64,000 nt of DNA from Streptomyces thermolilacinus SPC6 (GCF_000478605.2 NZ_ASHX02000001.1:372001-436000), one strand, 5' to 3'. Numbered from the stretch's first letter, positions 43,433 to 52,298 are shown. Numbers and translations are program-made. The notes: a model not told the origin generated them from the sequence alone.

Positions 43433-45580
43433 TCAGCACCGCCATATCCGGCTGCCCGCCTCGCCCGCGGGGCCGACCACGCCGAAGCCCGGCCGGATCT
43501 CGCGGGTCTCGCCCGAGCGGCCGGGGACCCCGAACTCGCACCACACGCACTTCCCGCCGCCGCGCGACTCGACGCCCCACACGTCGGCGAGCTGGTCCAC
43601 GAGCAGCAGTCCACGCCCCGACACGCCGCTGGTGTCCGCGTCGCGGCGGCGCGGCAGGACGCTGGAGCGGTCCTCGACCTCGACACGGAGCCGCCGCTCG
43701 TGCCCGGTGAGCATCCGCAGGGTGACGACGGCCCCGCCGTCGGTGTGCAGCAGCGCGTTGGTGACCAGTTCGTCGGCGGCCAGTTCGATCTCGTCGGCCC
43801 GCTCCCCCGCGCCCCAGGCCCGTACGGCGGCGCGGATCATGTGGCGGGCGGCGCGCAGCGCCTCGGGGTCGTTCTGGGCGACGTGCTGCTGCAGCTTGCC
43901 GCCTCCCTGCGGGGAGTAGCCGACCCGGCGGCGCAGCAGCAGGATCGCCACGTCGTCGTCGCCGCCCCGGTCCCCCACGGCGTCGCACAGCTGGTCGGCG
44001 AGCGTCTGGAGGTCGGCCGGGCCGGTGCGGACCCGGTCGGTGAGCCAGCGCAGGCCCTCGTCCAGGTCGGCGCCGGGCTGCTCGACGAGGCCGTCGGTGT
44101 ACAGGACGAGGGTCTGGCCCGGGTCCAGTTCGAGGACGCTGACCGGGTAGTCGAGGGCGCCGAACTCGGCGGACAGGCCGAGCGGCAGCGCGCCCTGCAC
44201 GCACACCCGGCGGCAGTCGCCGTCCGTGTCGCGCAGCAGCGGATCGACATGGCCGGCCCGTACGACCTGGACGACGCCGGTCGCCAGGTCCACCTCCATG
44301 TAGGTGCAGGTGGCGAAGCGGTCGGTGTCCAGTTCGCGGAGGAAGACCGAGGCGCGGGCCATGACGGTGGCGGGGCTGTGGCCCTCGGCGGCGTAGGCGC
44401 GCAGCACGATCCGGAGCTGGCCCATGACGGCGGCGGCGTGGGTGTCGTGGCCTTGTACGTCCCCGATGACGGCGCCGACCCGGCCGTTGGGCAGGGGGAT
44501 GACGTCGTACCAGTCGCCGCCGATGTCCCGGCCGAGGCGGGCCGCCCGGTAGCGGACGGCGATCTGCGCGCCGGGGATGTCGGGGATGCGGCGCGGGAGC
44601 ATGGCCTGCTGGAGGCCCTCCGCCAGGTCGTGCTCCTGCTCGAACAGCATGGCCCGCTGGAGGCTCTGCGCGATGCTGCTGCCCAGGGCGACGAGGACGT
44701 CCCGCTCGTCGGGCGTGAAGCCGTTCTTGCCGCTGTAGAGCAGCCCCATGGCGCCGATGGGGCGTGCCTGGGCGATGAGGGGCAGGTAGGCGGCCGAGGT
44801 GACCCCCAGGTCGGTGATGTGCGGCCAGAGGATGGGGTACGAGGAGGCGAAGTCCTCGGGCGACTCGATGAAACGGGGCGCGAGGGTGCGGACGACCTCG
44901 CTCATCGGGTACTCCTCGTCCACGCGCGTGTAGCGGGTGCCGGGCACGAAGGAGCCGCGCGGTCCGTCGGCGACGAGGTGGATGCGTCCGCCCGCCTCCA
45001 GCAGGCCCATGACGACGCTGGTCGCGCCGAGGTGCTCCAGGCCGTGGGAGTCGATCAGCACGTCGATGACGTCCTGGACGGTGCGGGCGTGGGCGAGGGC
45101 GGCGGTGGTGGACTCCACGACGCTGGTCCGGCGGCGGCGCTCGGCGTCCACCTCCATGCGGGTGGTGGACTCGGCCAGCTCCTGGGTGGCGTCGCGAACG
45201 ATGCCGATGATCCGGTGCGGGCGGCCGCCGCCGTCGCGGCGGATGAACCCCTGGGTGTGGGTCCAGCGCAGGGTGCCCTCGCGGGTGCGGACGCGGAAGT
45301 AGGCACCGTAGTGGCTGCTGCCGTTCTTCAGGGCCTGCGAGACCATGCCGTCGAGGCGTACGGACTCGCCGGGCGGGACCCTCGGTCCGAGGCTCTCGGG
45401 CCGCCCGTCGTACTCGGCGGGGTCCATGTCGAAGAGGTCGAGGGCGACCGCGTCCATGTGCATGAGCCCGGTGTCGAGGTCCCAGTCGAAGCTGCCCATG
45501 CGGTTGAGGGACAGGCTCAGATCCGGGTGGGCGGGCCAGTCCTCGGGAAGCGACAGGGCATCCGCTGCCGGATCAACCAT
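43433..45580 (-). CDS. PAS-GAF-PP2C-HATPase multi-domain phosphatase
   Basis: A 715-residue regulator common in Streptomyces: PAS (about 20-135), a GAF domain (about 150-315), a SpoIIE/PP2C phosphatase (about 325-550; GGDWYDVIPLPNG, IGDVQGHDTHAAA, DDDVAILLL) and a C-terminal HATPase_c domain (about 565-690; ELAADELVTNALLHTDGG and GRGLLLVDQLAD). The fusion combines a phosphatase for STAS antagonists with an RsbW-like kinase domain. It is a single gene; its targets are not in the window unless it acts on the STAS protein at 14535-14873. Confidence 0.92.
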   Translation of the reverse strand: MVDPAADALSLPEDWPAHPDLSLSLNRMGSFDWDLDTGLMHMDAVALDLFDMDPAEYDGRPESLGPRVPPGESVRLDGMVSQALKNGSSHYGAYFRVRTREGTLRWTHTQGFIRRDGGGRPHRIIGIVRDATQELAESTTRMEVDAERRRRTSVVESTTAALAHARTVQDVIDVLIDSHGLEHLGATSVVMGLLEAGGRIHLVADGPRGSFVPGTRYTRVDEEYPMSEVVRTLAPRFIESPEDFASSYPILWPHITDLGVTSAAYLPLIAQARPIGAMGLLYSGKNGFTPDERDVLVALGSSIAQSLQRAMLFEQEHDLAEGLQQAMLPRRIPDIPGAQIAVRYRAARLGRDIGGDWYDVIPLPNGRVGAVIGDVQGHDTHAAAVMGQLRIVLRAYAAEGHSPATVMARASVFLRELDTDRFATCTYMEVDLATGVVQVVRAGHVDPLLRDTDGDCRRVCVQGALPLGLSAEFGALDYPVSVLELDPGQTLVLYTDGLVEQPGADLDEGLRWLTDRVRTGPADLQTLADQLCDAVGDRGGDDDVAILLLRRRVGYSPQGGGKLQQHVAQNDPEALRAARHMIRAAVRAWGAGERADEIELAADELVTNALLHTDGGAVVTLRMLTGHERRLRVEVEDRSSVLPRRRDADTSGVSGRGLLLVDQLADVWGVESRGGGKCVWCEFGVPGRSGETREIRPGFGVVGPAGEAGSRIWRC

Positions 45581-45660
45581 GGAGCCACTCTGCCATCATT
45601 TGTCGGGTTTATCGACCGTTGGGGGCGCTGCTCCGGGGACGCCCTGGACACCCTGGGCCC

Positions 45661-46842
45661 TCATTCCTCCGCCGCCGGGTCGGGCAGCGGCCCGTACAGG
45701 ACGTCACCCCCGGGCGCGTCCGGCGCCGCGCCCTCGGGCTCCGCGGGTCCGTCGGGCACCACCGGCTCCGGAGCGGACGGCCGTTCGGGCGCGGGCGGCG
45801 GGGCGGGGCGCTCCGGCGCGGAGGGCTGGTCCGGCGAGCCGGACGACCGCGGCGCGGCGGGGGCCTCGCCACGGGAGGGCGGGGGCGGCGGGACGGCCGG
45901 GGACGGGCGGCCGGGGGTCGCGCGCGGGGCGGCGGGACCGGCGACCGCGCCCGCGCGGGCGGCGTCCGGCACCGGCGCGTCCACCACGTGCCGCGCGGCC
46001 TCGTACGCCGGGGGCACCTCGGGCTTGCGGTCCTGGTCGCCGCGGGTGCCGGCCTTGCGTTCGAGCCAGGTGTCGTTGAAGACGTTGACGAGGAGGATGC
46101 TGTCGAGGGCCCGTTGCGTCGGGCTGACCAGCACGATCCGTTCGGACCTGAAGGCGGGCCAGGGCTCGCCCCGGTACGCGGTGGCGTGCGGCACGTCGGT
46201 GGGGGTGCGCAGCGGGTTGCCCGCGGCGCAGCGGACGCGGGGCGCGCCGTACTCGTCCACGAGGACGGCGGTGCCCGCCTGGAGGACGCTCTGGTACGGG
46301 ACGGCCGCGCCGTCGCGGTACCCGTGGCCGGTCACGCGGGTGTCGGCGCGGAGCATCACGGGCGTGAGCCCGCGCAGCCAGGTGCCGAGCCCGCCGGGGG
46401 TGACCCCGGCGGCCTGGGCGAAGGCGCGGGCCTTGGCCTCGTCGGCGGTGAGGAACCGCGCCTGCTGGTCCACGTCGCAGCTGGGCAGGGAGTGCGTACC
46501 GCCGTACAGGCCCGGTGTCGCGCCGTCCACCCTGCGGGGCCCCGCGGGGGCGGACGCCGACGCGGAGGGGCCCGCGGGCGCGGTGGGGGACGGGGAGGTG
46601 CGCGCGGCGGCGCGGTCGGCCGTCAGGACGGTGGAGGCGGTGAAGGGGTGCGGGCCCGGTTCGGCGGCGGCCTGGAGCAGGGGTACGGCGTCGGCCGTCG
46701 CGGTGGGGCGGGCGGCGGGGCGGGGGTCGTCGCCGCCGCAGCCGGTGGCGAGCAGCCCGGCGAGGGCCGCCAGCGACACCATGGCCACGGGGGGACGACG
46801 GAGACGTACCGAGGGGCGGCGTGTGGGTGGACGCACGCGCAT
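45661..46842 (-). CDS. DUF6777-type lipoprotein with Pro-rich C terminus
   Basis: A 393-residue lipoprotein. The signal peptide ends LLATGC (Cys35). The core (about 60-275) contains HPFTASTVL, SCDVDQQARFL, LRGLTPVMLRADTRVTGHG and SERIVLVSPTQRALDSI, features I associate with the DUF6777 group of Streptomyces. The last 120 residues are Pro/Ala/Ser-rich and probably disordered. The ATG at 46842 follows AAGGCGGGAG. Function unknown. It is divergent from the YndJ gene, with twin palindromes between them. Confidence 0.75.
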   Translation of the reverse strand: MRVRPPTRRPSVRLRRPPVAMVSLAALAGLLATGCGGDDPRPAARPTATADAVPLLQAAAEPGPHPFTASTVLTADRAAARTSPSPTAPAGPSASASAPAGPRRVDGATPGLYGGTHSLPSCDVDQQARFLTADEAKARAFAQAAGVTPGGLGTWLRGLTPVMLRADTRVTGHGYRDGAAVPYQSVLQAGTAVLVDEYGAPRVRCAAGNPLRTPTDVPHATAYRGEPWPAFRSERIVLVSPTQRALDSILLVNVFNDTWLERKAGTRGDQDRKPEVPPAYEAARHVVDAPVPDAARAGAVAGPAAPRATPGRPSPAVPPPPPSRGEAPAAPRSSGSPDQPSAPERPAPPPAPERPSAPEPVVPDGPAEPEGAAPDAPGGDVLYGPLPDPAAEE

Positions 46843-46946
46843 CTCCCGCCTTTCCACCGAGCTGGACCGGACAAGTCCCTTCATGTCTGCCGGACCGGGA
46901 GGCCACCCGCAACCGGGGCTCCGCCTCCCGGGGGCACCCCGCCTGG

Positions 46947-46964
46947 ACTTGAACATGTTCAAGT
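46947..46964. promoter_or_regulatory. 18-bp perfect palindrome ACTTGAACATGTTCAAGT
   Basis: First of two TTGAAC-N2-GTTCAA elements in the 187-base gap between the divergent lipoprotein and YndJ genes. Perfect over all 18 bases. Likely the operator of a TetR- or MarR-type repressor. Confidence 0.75.
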
Positions 46965-46992
46965 GTGAGCGCTACGCTCCACACCGAGTTCC

Positions 46993-47006
46993 TTGAACAC
47001 GTTCAA
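46993..47006. promoter_or_regulatory. second operator TTGAACACGTTCAA
   Basis: Same TTGAAC-N2-GTTCAA arms as the upstream copy, centre to centre 44 bases (about four helical turns). It ends five bases before the GGAGAGGGGG ribosome site of the YndJ gene, so bound protein would block transcription or initiation. Confidence 0.75.
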
Positions 47007-47029
47007 ACCAGGAGAGGGGGTGCGTCGCG

Positions 47030-47875
47030 ATGGAGGTGCTGGTCGATCTGGTCGTGATGCTCGGCATGCTCGTCATCGTCCCGATGGGGCTGCGGCTGGC
47101 GGACGTGCCGCAGGCGGGCACGGCCGTACGGCTCTGGCCGCTGTTCGCCGTACCGGGCGCGGTGTCGCTGTGGCTGCCGCGCGGCGCCCTGGCCACCGCC
47201 CTGGCCTGCTGCTACGCGGCCGGTACGCTCCTGCTTGCGCTGTCCGCGCCCCGGCGCGTCGCGGCGAACCGGTCCCTCGCGCCCGCCGAGGTCGCGCTCG
47301 CCACCGCCCTGGTCAGCCCCGCCGTGGCCGCGACCGCGCTGGTCGCCGAGCGGTGGGGGTACCCGCTGTTCGGATTCACGCTGGAGATCCTGGACCTGAC
47401 CGTGCCGCACTTCCACTTCGCCGGGTTCGCCGCCGCGCTCGTCGCCGGGCTGGTGCACGGAGCCGCGCCGGGCCGTCGCTCGGCCGCGTTCGCCGCGCTG
47501 AGCGTCCCGCTCGGCACGCTGCTGGTGCTGCTGGGGTACTTCATCGACGACTGGGCCGAGCTGGCCGGGGCCGTCGTGCTGACCGCCGGGATGTGGGCCG
47601 TCGGGCTGCTCACCTGGCGCGAGGTCCGGGCGGGGACCGGTGACCGGCTCACCCGCGCCCTGCTCGCCGTCTCCGCCGCCGTGCTGGTGGCGACCATGCT
47701 GCTGGCGCTGAGCTGGGCGGTGGGCGAGGCGACCGGGCTGCCGCACCCGAGCCTCGCGTGGATGGCCGCGACCCACGGCGTCGCCAACGCGCTGGGCTTC
47801 GCGCTCTGCTCGCTGCTGGCCTGGCGCCGGCTGCCCCGCCGGACCGGAGCGGCCCCCCGCGCCCGTACGGCCTGA
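47030..47875 (+). CDS. YndJ-like membrane protein
   Basis: A 281-residue integral membrane protein with about eight to nine helices. It matches the YndJ family through LTVPHFHFAGFAAALVAGL, GYFIDDWAELAGAVVLTAG and ATHGVANALGFALC. The histidines in FHF and ATHG lie in or near helices. Function unknown. The first gene of a YndJ / DUF1990 / lipase-maturation-factor cassette, directly after the twin operator. Confidence 0.85.
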   Translation: MEVLVDLVVMLGMLVIVPMGLRLADVPQAGTAVRLWPLFAVPGAVSLWLPRGALATALACCYAAGTLLLALSAPRRVAANRSLAPAEVALATALVSPAVAATALVAERWGYPLFGFTLEILDLTVPHFHFAGFAAALVAGLVHGAAPGRRSAAFAALSVPLGTLLVLLGYFIDDWAELAGAVVLTAGMWAVGLLTWREVRAGTGDRLTRALLAVSAAVLVATMLLALSWAVGEATGLPHPSLAWMAATHGVANALGFALCSLLAWRRLPRRTGAAPRARTA

Positions 47876-48074
47876 CCGACCGTCCTCGTACCCGCCGCCC
47901 GTGTCCGCCCGCCCGACGGCCGCTCCCCGTACGGCCCGGCCCGACCGTCTCGTACCGCCGCCCCCGTACCCGACCGCCTGACAGCCCGGCCCGACCGTCC
48001 TCGCCCCCGCACCCGGCCCGACTGACGGTCCGCCCCCTCCCCCGTACGACCTCCACACCGCCGAGGAGCCCCTC

Positions 48075-48629
48075 ATGACCCCGCTCGTCCACCGCCTCGG
48101 GCGTACCGCCCCCGAGCGCCCCGCCCGCTTCACCTATCAGGAGGTCGGTGCCACCCGCACCCCCGACGCCCTCCCCGACGGCTACCACCACCTGCGCCAC
48201 CGCGCCCTGGTCGGCCACGGCCGGGACGCCTTCGAGGCGGCGGGCACGGCCGTCACCTCGTGGCGGATGCACCGCGCGTCCGGCGCCCGCCTGCGGGCCG
48301 ACGCGGACCGCGCGGAGCCGGGGGTGCGCGTGCGCGTCTCGATCGGCGCGGGCCCGCTGGAGTACGGCGTGCCGTGCGAGGTCGTGTGGACGGCGTACGA
48401 GGAGACCCGCACCGGCTTCGCGTACGGCACCCTCACCGGCCACCCCGAGACCGGCGAGGAGTCCTTCGTCGTGGAGCAGGCGCCCGACGGCTCCGTCTGG
48501 TTCACCGTCACCGCGTTCAGCCGCCCCGCCCGCTGGTACACGCGGCTCGCCGGGCCGCTCGTGCCCGTCGCCCAGCGGTGGTACGCCCGCCGCCTCGGCC
48601 GCACCGTGCGGAGGCTCGCGCGCGGCTGA
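48075..48629 (+). CDS. DUF1990 family protein
   Basis: A 184-residue protein of a family with an SRPBCC-like fold found with YndJ genes. Typical blocks are RFTYQEVGATR, GYHHLRHRALVGHGRDAFEAA, WTAYEETRTGFAYGTLTGHPETGEE and FTVTAFSRPARWYTRLAGP. A ligand-binding role is plausible but unproven. The 199-base gap upstream contains repeated CCCGACCGTC units. The next gene starts 12 bases after its stop. Confidence 0.88.
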   Translation: MTPLVHRLGRTAPERPARFTYQEVGATRTPDALPDGYHHLRHRALVGHGRDAFEAAGTAVTSWRMHRASGARLRADADRAEPGVRVRVSIGAGPLEYGVPCEVVWTAYEETRTGFAYGTLTGHPETGEESFVVEQAPDGSVWFTVTAFSRPARWYTRLAGPLVPVAQRWYARRLGRTVRRLARG

Positions 48630-48640
48630 TACTGGAGGGG

Positions 48641-50086
48641 ATGGAGCCGTTCGCCTGGTTCGCCTCGTCCGACTACTGGCTGGGCCGCCTGCTCTTCCAG
48701 CGGGGCCTCGCCGGGATCTACCTGGTCGCGTTCCTGTGCGCCGCGCTCCAGTTCAGGGCGCTGATCGGCGAGCGCGGCATGACCCCCGTACCGGAGTACC
48801 TGCGACGGGTCCCGGCGCGCCGGGCGCCCAGCCTGTTCCGGCTGCACTACTCCGACCGGTTCTTCGCGCTGTGCGCCTGGACGGGCGCCGCGCTCGCCCT
48901 GGCGCTGGTGGCCGGAGCGGGGGACGCGGTGCCGCTGGCCGTGTCCATGCTGATGTGGGCGGTGCTGTGGGGGCTGTACCTGTCGATCGTGAACGTCGGC
49001 CAGACCTGGTACGGCTTCGGCTGGGAGTCGCTGCTGCTGGAGGCCGGTTTCCTCGCCGTGTTCCTCGGCAACGACGAGACCGCCCCGCCCGTGCTGCTGA
49101 TGTGGCTGCTGCGGTGGCTGGTGTTCCGGGTCGAGTTCGGGGCGGGGCTGATCAAGCTGCGCGGTGACCGGTGCTGGCGGGACCTGACCTGCCTGTACCA
49201 CCACCACGAGACGCAGCCGATGCCGGGGCCGCTGAGCTGGTTCTTCCACCACCTGCCGCGCCCCCTGCACAAGGTGGAGACGGCCGCGAACCACGTCACG
49301 CAGCTGATCGTCCCGTTCCTGCTGTTCACCCCGCAGCCCGTGGCGACCGTCGCGGCCGGGCTGATCGCGGTGACCCAGCTGTGGCTGGTGCTGTCCGGGA
49401 ACTTCTCGTGGCTGAACTGGATCACCATCGTGCTCGCCCTGTCCGCCGTCGACGGCACCCTCGTGGCCGCCGCGCCGGACCTGCCGGGTCCGCCCCTCTG
49501 GTACGCCGTGCTCGTCACCGCCGTGACCGTCCTCGTCCTGGTCCTGAGCGTGCGGCCGGTACGCAACCTGCTCTCCCGGCACCAGGCGATGAACCGCTCC
49601 TTCGACCCGCTGCACCTGGTCAACACGTACGGCGCCTTCGGCACGGTCGGCCGGGTGCGGTACGAGATCGTCGTCGAGGGCACCGACGAACCGGTGGCCC
49701 GCGAGGGCACGGTGTGGCGGGAGTACGAGTTCAGGGGCAAGCCCGGGGACGTACGGCGGCTGCCGCGCCAGTTCGCCCCGTACCATCTGCGGCTCGACTG
49801 GCTGATGTGGTTCGCCGCGCTGTCCCCGGCGTACGCGGCCGAGTGGTTCGGGCCGTTCGTGGAGCGGCTCCTGGAAGGGGACCGGGACACGCTGCGGCTG
49901 CTGCGGCACAACCCGTTCCCCGACGCTCCCCCGGCGCTGATCAGGGCGCGGCTGTACCGGTACCGGTTCACGACCTGGCGGGAGCTGCGGGAGACGGGCG
50001 CGTGGTGGCACCGCACCCCGGTGCGCGACTTCCTGCCGCCGACCCGGCTGGACAGGACGGCGCCACGCGCGGGCGGACGGCACTGA
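48641..50086 (+). CDS. lipase maturation factor (LMF) family membrane protein
   Basis: A 481-residue membrane protein of the LMF1/LMF2 family, which in eukaryotes folds lipases in the ER. Features are SDYWLGRLLFQRGLAGIYLVAF, GWESLLLEAGFLAVFLG, RVEFGAGLIKLRGD, FGTVGRVRYEIVVEGTDE and LDWLMWFAALSP. About seven to eight helices precede a C-terminal soluble domain (about 310-481). The ATG at 48641 follows GGAGGGG. The last gene of the cassette behind the twin TTGAAC operator. Confidence 0.9.
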   Translation: MEPFAWFASSDYWLGRLLFQRGLAGIYLVAFLCAALQFRALIGERGMTPVPEYLRRVPARRAPSLFRLHYSDRFFALCAWTGAALALALVAGAGDAVPLAVSMLMWAVLWGLYLSIVNVGQTWYGFGWESLLLEAGFLAVFLGNDETAPPVLLMWLLRWLVFRVEFGAGLIKLRGDRCWRDLTCLYHHHETQPMPGPLSWFFHHLPRPLHKVETAANHVTQLIVPFLLFTPQPVATVAAGLIAVTQLWLVLSGNFSWLNWITIVLALSAVDGTLVAAAPDLPGPPLWYAVLVTAVTVLVLVLSVRPVRNLLSRHQAMNRSFDPLHLVNTYGAFGTVGRVRYEIVVEGTDEPVAREGTVWREYEFRGKPGDVRRLPRQFAPYHLRLDWLMWFAALSPAYAAEWFGPFVERLLEGDRDTLRLLRHNPFPDAPPALIRARLYRYRFTTWRELRETGAWWHRTPVRDFLPPTRLDRTAPRAGGRH

Positions 50087-50325
50087 CGGGGGCGGACACG
50101 GGGCACGCGGGCTTCGGCCGCGCGGGCGACGGCGCCGGGGCGGCGGCGCGGGCTTCGGAGCAGTGCGTGAAGCCCTGGTCAAAGCTGGTGGGCGCGAGTG
50201 GTCTCCGCTAACTTTCAGCGGCAGTGAGCCGGGCCGAGCGGATGCCGATGACGTTCGGCCCGGCGGTCTGCCCCGCCGAGGCAGCACCGTCCGGTGTGCT
50301 CTCCCGTGTCGGCACCGGACGGGGA

Positions 50326-50366
50326 AGCCCCGTGCCCCCCGTCCTGAAGGCCGGGGGCACGGGGCT
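50326..50366 (-). terminator. hairpin 3' of the 55-residue peptide gene
   Basis: AGCCCCGTGCCCCC (50326-50339) pairs perfectly with GGGGGCACGGGGCT (50353-50366). It begins 24 bases after the minus-strand stop of the peptide gene. Confidence 0.75.
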
Positions 50367-50389
50367 CAGCCGGTCGGCGCAGCCGGCGC

Positions 50390-50557
50390 TCAATCGACGC
50401 TGGGCAGGATGTGCGGCTCCGCGAGGTCGTCCTCGTACCCGGCGAGCCGGATCGGGGCCGAGCGGGCCCACACCTCGAGGCTGCCGAGCTGATCCGAACG
50501 GGTGGACCGGGCGGGCGAATCCGCCGGCTTCTCCTGCGTGGTCGCATCTGGTGTCAC
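50390..50557 (-). CDS. 55-residue peptide, candidate precursor or signalling peptide
   Basis: A small gene from GTG 50557 to TGA at 50390. The ribosome site AAGGAG lies six to seven bases before the GTG. The N-terminal half is polar and leader-like (TPDATTQEKPADSPARSTRS). The C-terminal half contains SLEVWARSAPIRLAGYEDD and ends AEPHILPSVD. There is no signal peptide, membrane helix or Cys. It has its own terminator and a 225-base upstream region. No modification enzyme gene is beside it. I recognise no family; the leader/core look is only suggestive of a ribosomally made peptide. Confidence 0.7.
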   Translation of the reverse strand: MTPDATTQEKPADSPARSTRSDQLGSLEVWARSAPIRLAGYEDDLAEPHILPSVD

Positions 50558-50782
50558 CGCGCACTCCTTCGTGTCGCGAACCTGGGGGACGATGTGCTGC
50601 CGTTCGGTCGCGGTGGCGCCGGTCTCCGGACGGGACCGCGGCCCTCGGTGCGGACCAGTCCCGCGGTCGGCCCCAGGGAGTTCGTGAATCCCGGCCGGCC
50701 GACCGTCGCCTCAGAGTAACCAAATGAGCGCGCCCGCGCTCGATGGAACGCGTCACATCGTCGAGATCCGGACACAGTGGCC

Positions 50783-50809
50783 CGGAGTGCCCCATAGGGG
50801 GGCACTCCG
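50783..50809 (-). terminator. hairpin after the zinc-finger SDR gene
   Basis: CGGAGTGCCCC and GGGGCACTCCG are perfect 11-base arms around a 5-base loop, 22 bases past the minus-strand stop at 50832. Confidence 0.78.
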
Positions 50810-50831
50810 TGTCGTCAACGGCTGTCGTATG

Positions 50832-52298
50832 TCACCACTTTCCGGGTGCGTAGTCCTTCAGGAAGCAGCCGTACAGGTCCTCGCCCGCCTCGCCCCGCAC
50901 GATCGGGTCGTACACCCGCGCCGCGCCGTCGACCAGGTCGAGCGGGGCGTGGAACCCGGCCTCGGCCAGCCGCATCTTGTCCGGGTGCGGCCGCTCGTCG
51001 GTGATCCAGCCCGTGTCCACGGCCGTCATCAGGATGCCGTCCGCGTCGAACATCTCCTGCGCGCTGGTGCGCGTCAGCATGTTGAGCGCGGCCTTCGCCA
51101 TGTTGGTGTGCGGGTGCCCCGCGCCCTTGTAGCCCCGGCTGAAGACGCCCTCCATCGCGGAGACGTTCACCACGTACTTGCGGCGGGCGGTGGACGCGGC
51201 CATCGCCGGGCGCAGGCGGCTGATCAGGATGAACGGCGCGGTCGAGTTGCAGAGCTGCACCTCCAGCAGCTCCACCGGGTCCACCTGCTCGACGGTCTGG
51301 ATCCAGCTGTTCACGGGCGCCAGGTCGGGCACCAGGCCGCCCGCGTCGATGGCCGTGCCCGCGGCGATCCGCGCCGGGGTCGCCGAGCCGCTCACCAGCG
51401 CGAGGTCGGTGACGTCCTGTGCGGTCAGCGTGTCGCCGCCGCGCGCGGACGGCAGGGCGGCCACGCTCTCGACGGCGCCGCTGCCGAACGTGCCGATGAC
51501 CTCCGCCGCGGGCAGCTCACCGGCGGGCAGCGGCGCCGACTCGGCGGCGACCAGCTCGCTGTACGCCTGGCGGGAGCGGCGCACGGTCTGCGCGGCGTTG
51601 TTGATCAGGATGTCGAGCGGCCCGGCCGCCGCGACGGAGTCCGCGAGGGCGACGACCTGTGCCGGGTCGCGCAGGTCGATGCCGACGATCTTCAGCCGGT
51701 GGATCCACTCGTCGCTGTCCGGCTGCGCCTTGAAGCGGCGGACCGCGTCGTTCGGGAAGCGCGTCGTCACCGTCGTGTGCGCGCCGTCGCGCAGCAACCG
51801 CAGCGCGATGTACATGCCGATCTTGGCGCGGCCGCCGGTGAGCAGCGCGCGGCGGCCGGTGAGGTCGGTGCGGGCGTCGCGGCGGGCCCGGTTCTCGGTC
51901 GCGCACGACGGGCAGAGCTGGTGGTAGAACGCGTCCACCTGGACGTACCGGTCCTTGCAGATGTAGCAGGACCGGGGGCGCTGGAGGATGCCCGCGATCT
52001 CACCGGCGGCGGAGGAGCTGGGCAGCAGGCCCTGCGTCTCGTCGTCGATGCGCTCGGCGGAGCCGGTCGCGGTGGCCTCGGTGACCGCCCGGTCGTGCGC
52101 CGTCTTGGCGGCCCGGCGCTCCTGGCGGCGGCGCTGCTTGACGGTCCGGTAGATACCGGCCGTGGCGCGCCGGACGGCGATCGCGTCCGGGTGGTCGATC
52201 TCCAGCTTGTCGAGCTCGTCGAGCACGCTCAGGCAGACGGCCAGACGCTCGGGGTCGATGCCCGGCCCGTACGCGTGGTTGTCTTCTGTCACCGTCAT
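50832..52298 (-). CDS. SDR-type oxidoreductase with N-terminal zinc-ribbon
   Basis: A 488-residue protein. Residues 1-100 are helical, Arg/Ala-rich. A zinc-ribbon follows with Cys111, Cys114, Cys129 and Cys132. An SDR domain begins near 145: nucleotide loop LLTGGRAKIG, NNAA block at 233-236 and NVSAMEG with Ser380. The usual YxxxK motif is replaced: Lys402 is kept in HTNMAKAA, but the Tyr position holds Thr398. An insertion of about 70 residues (240-310) is unusual. Substrate unknown. The altered Tyr suggests a binding or non-classical catalytic role. Followed by a perfect terminator. Confidence 0.82.
   Translation of the reverse strand: MTVTEDNHAYGPGIDPERLAVCLSVLDELDKLEIDHPDAIAVRRATAGIYRTVKQRRRQERRAAKTAHDRAVTEATATGSAERIDDETQGLLPSSSAAGEIAGILQRPRSCYICKDRYVQVDAFYHQLCPSCATENRARRDARTDLTGRRALLTGGRAKIGMYIALRLLRDGAHTTVTTRFPNDAVRRFKAQPDSDEWIHRLKIVGIDLRDPAQVVALADSVAAAGPLDILINNAAQTVRRSRQAYSELVAAESAPLPAGELPAAEVIGTFGSGAVESVAALPSARGGDTLTAQDVTDLALVSGSATPARIAAGTAIDAGGLVPDLAPVNSWIQTVEQVDPVELLEVQLCNSTAPFILISRLRPAMAASTARRKYVVNVSAMEGVFSRGYKGAGHPHTNMAKAALNMLTRTSAQEMFDADGILMTAVDTGWITDERPHPDKMRLAEAGFHAPLDLVDGAARVYDPIVRGEAGEDLYGCFLKDYAPGKW

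Noticed and set aside
42548..46996. A plus-strand frame of almost 1500 codons
   Set aside because: It is antisense to the Fpg gene, the PP2C regulator and the DUF6777-like lipoprotein, all with recognisable domains; the translation is low complexity.
46947..47006. LexA boxes before the YndJ cassette
   Set aside because: The spacing between GAAC and GTTC is two bases, not four.
50390..50557. Assignment of the 55-residue peptide as a lanthipeptide, lasso or graspetide precursor
   Set aside because: No Cys, no known leader motif and no modification enzyme nearby; only a generic leader/core look remains.
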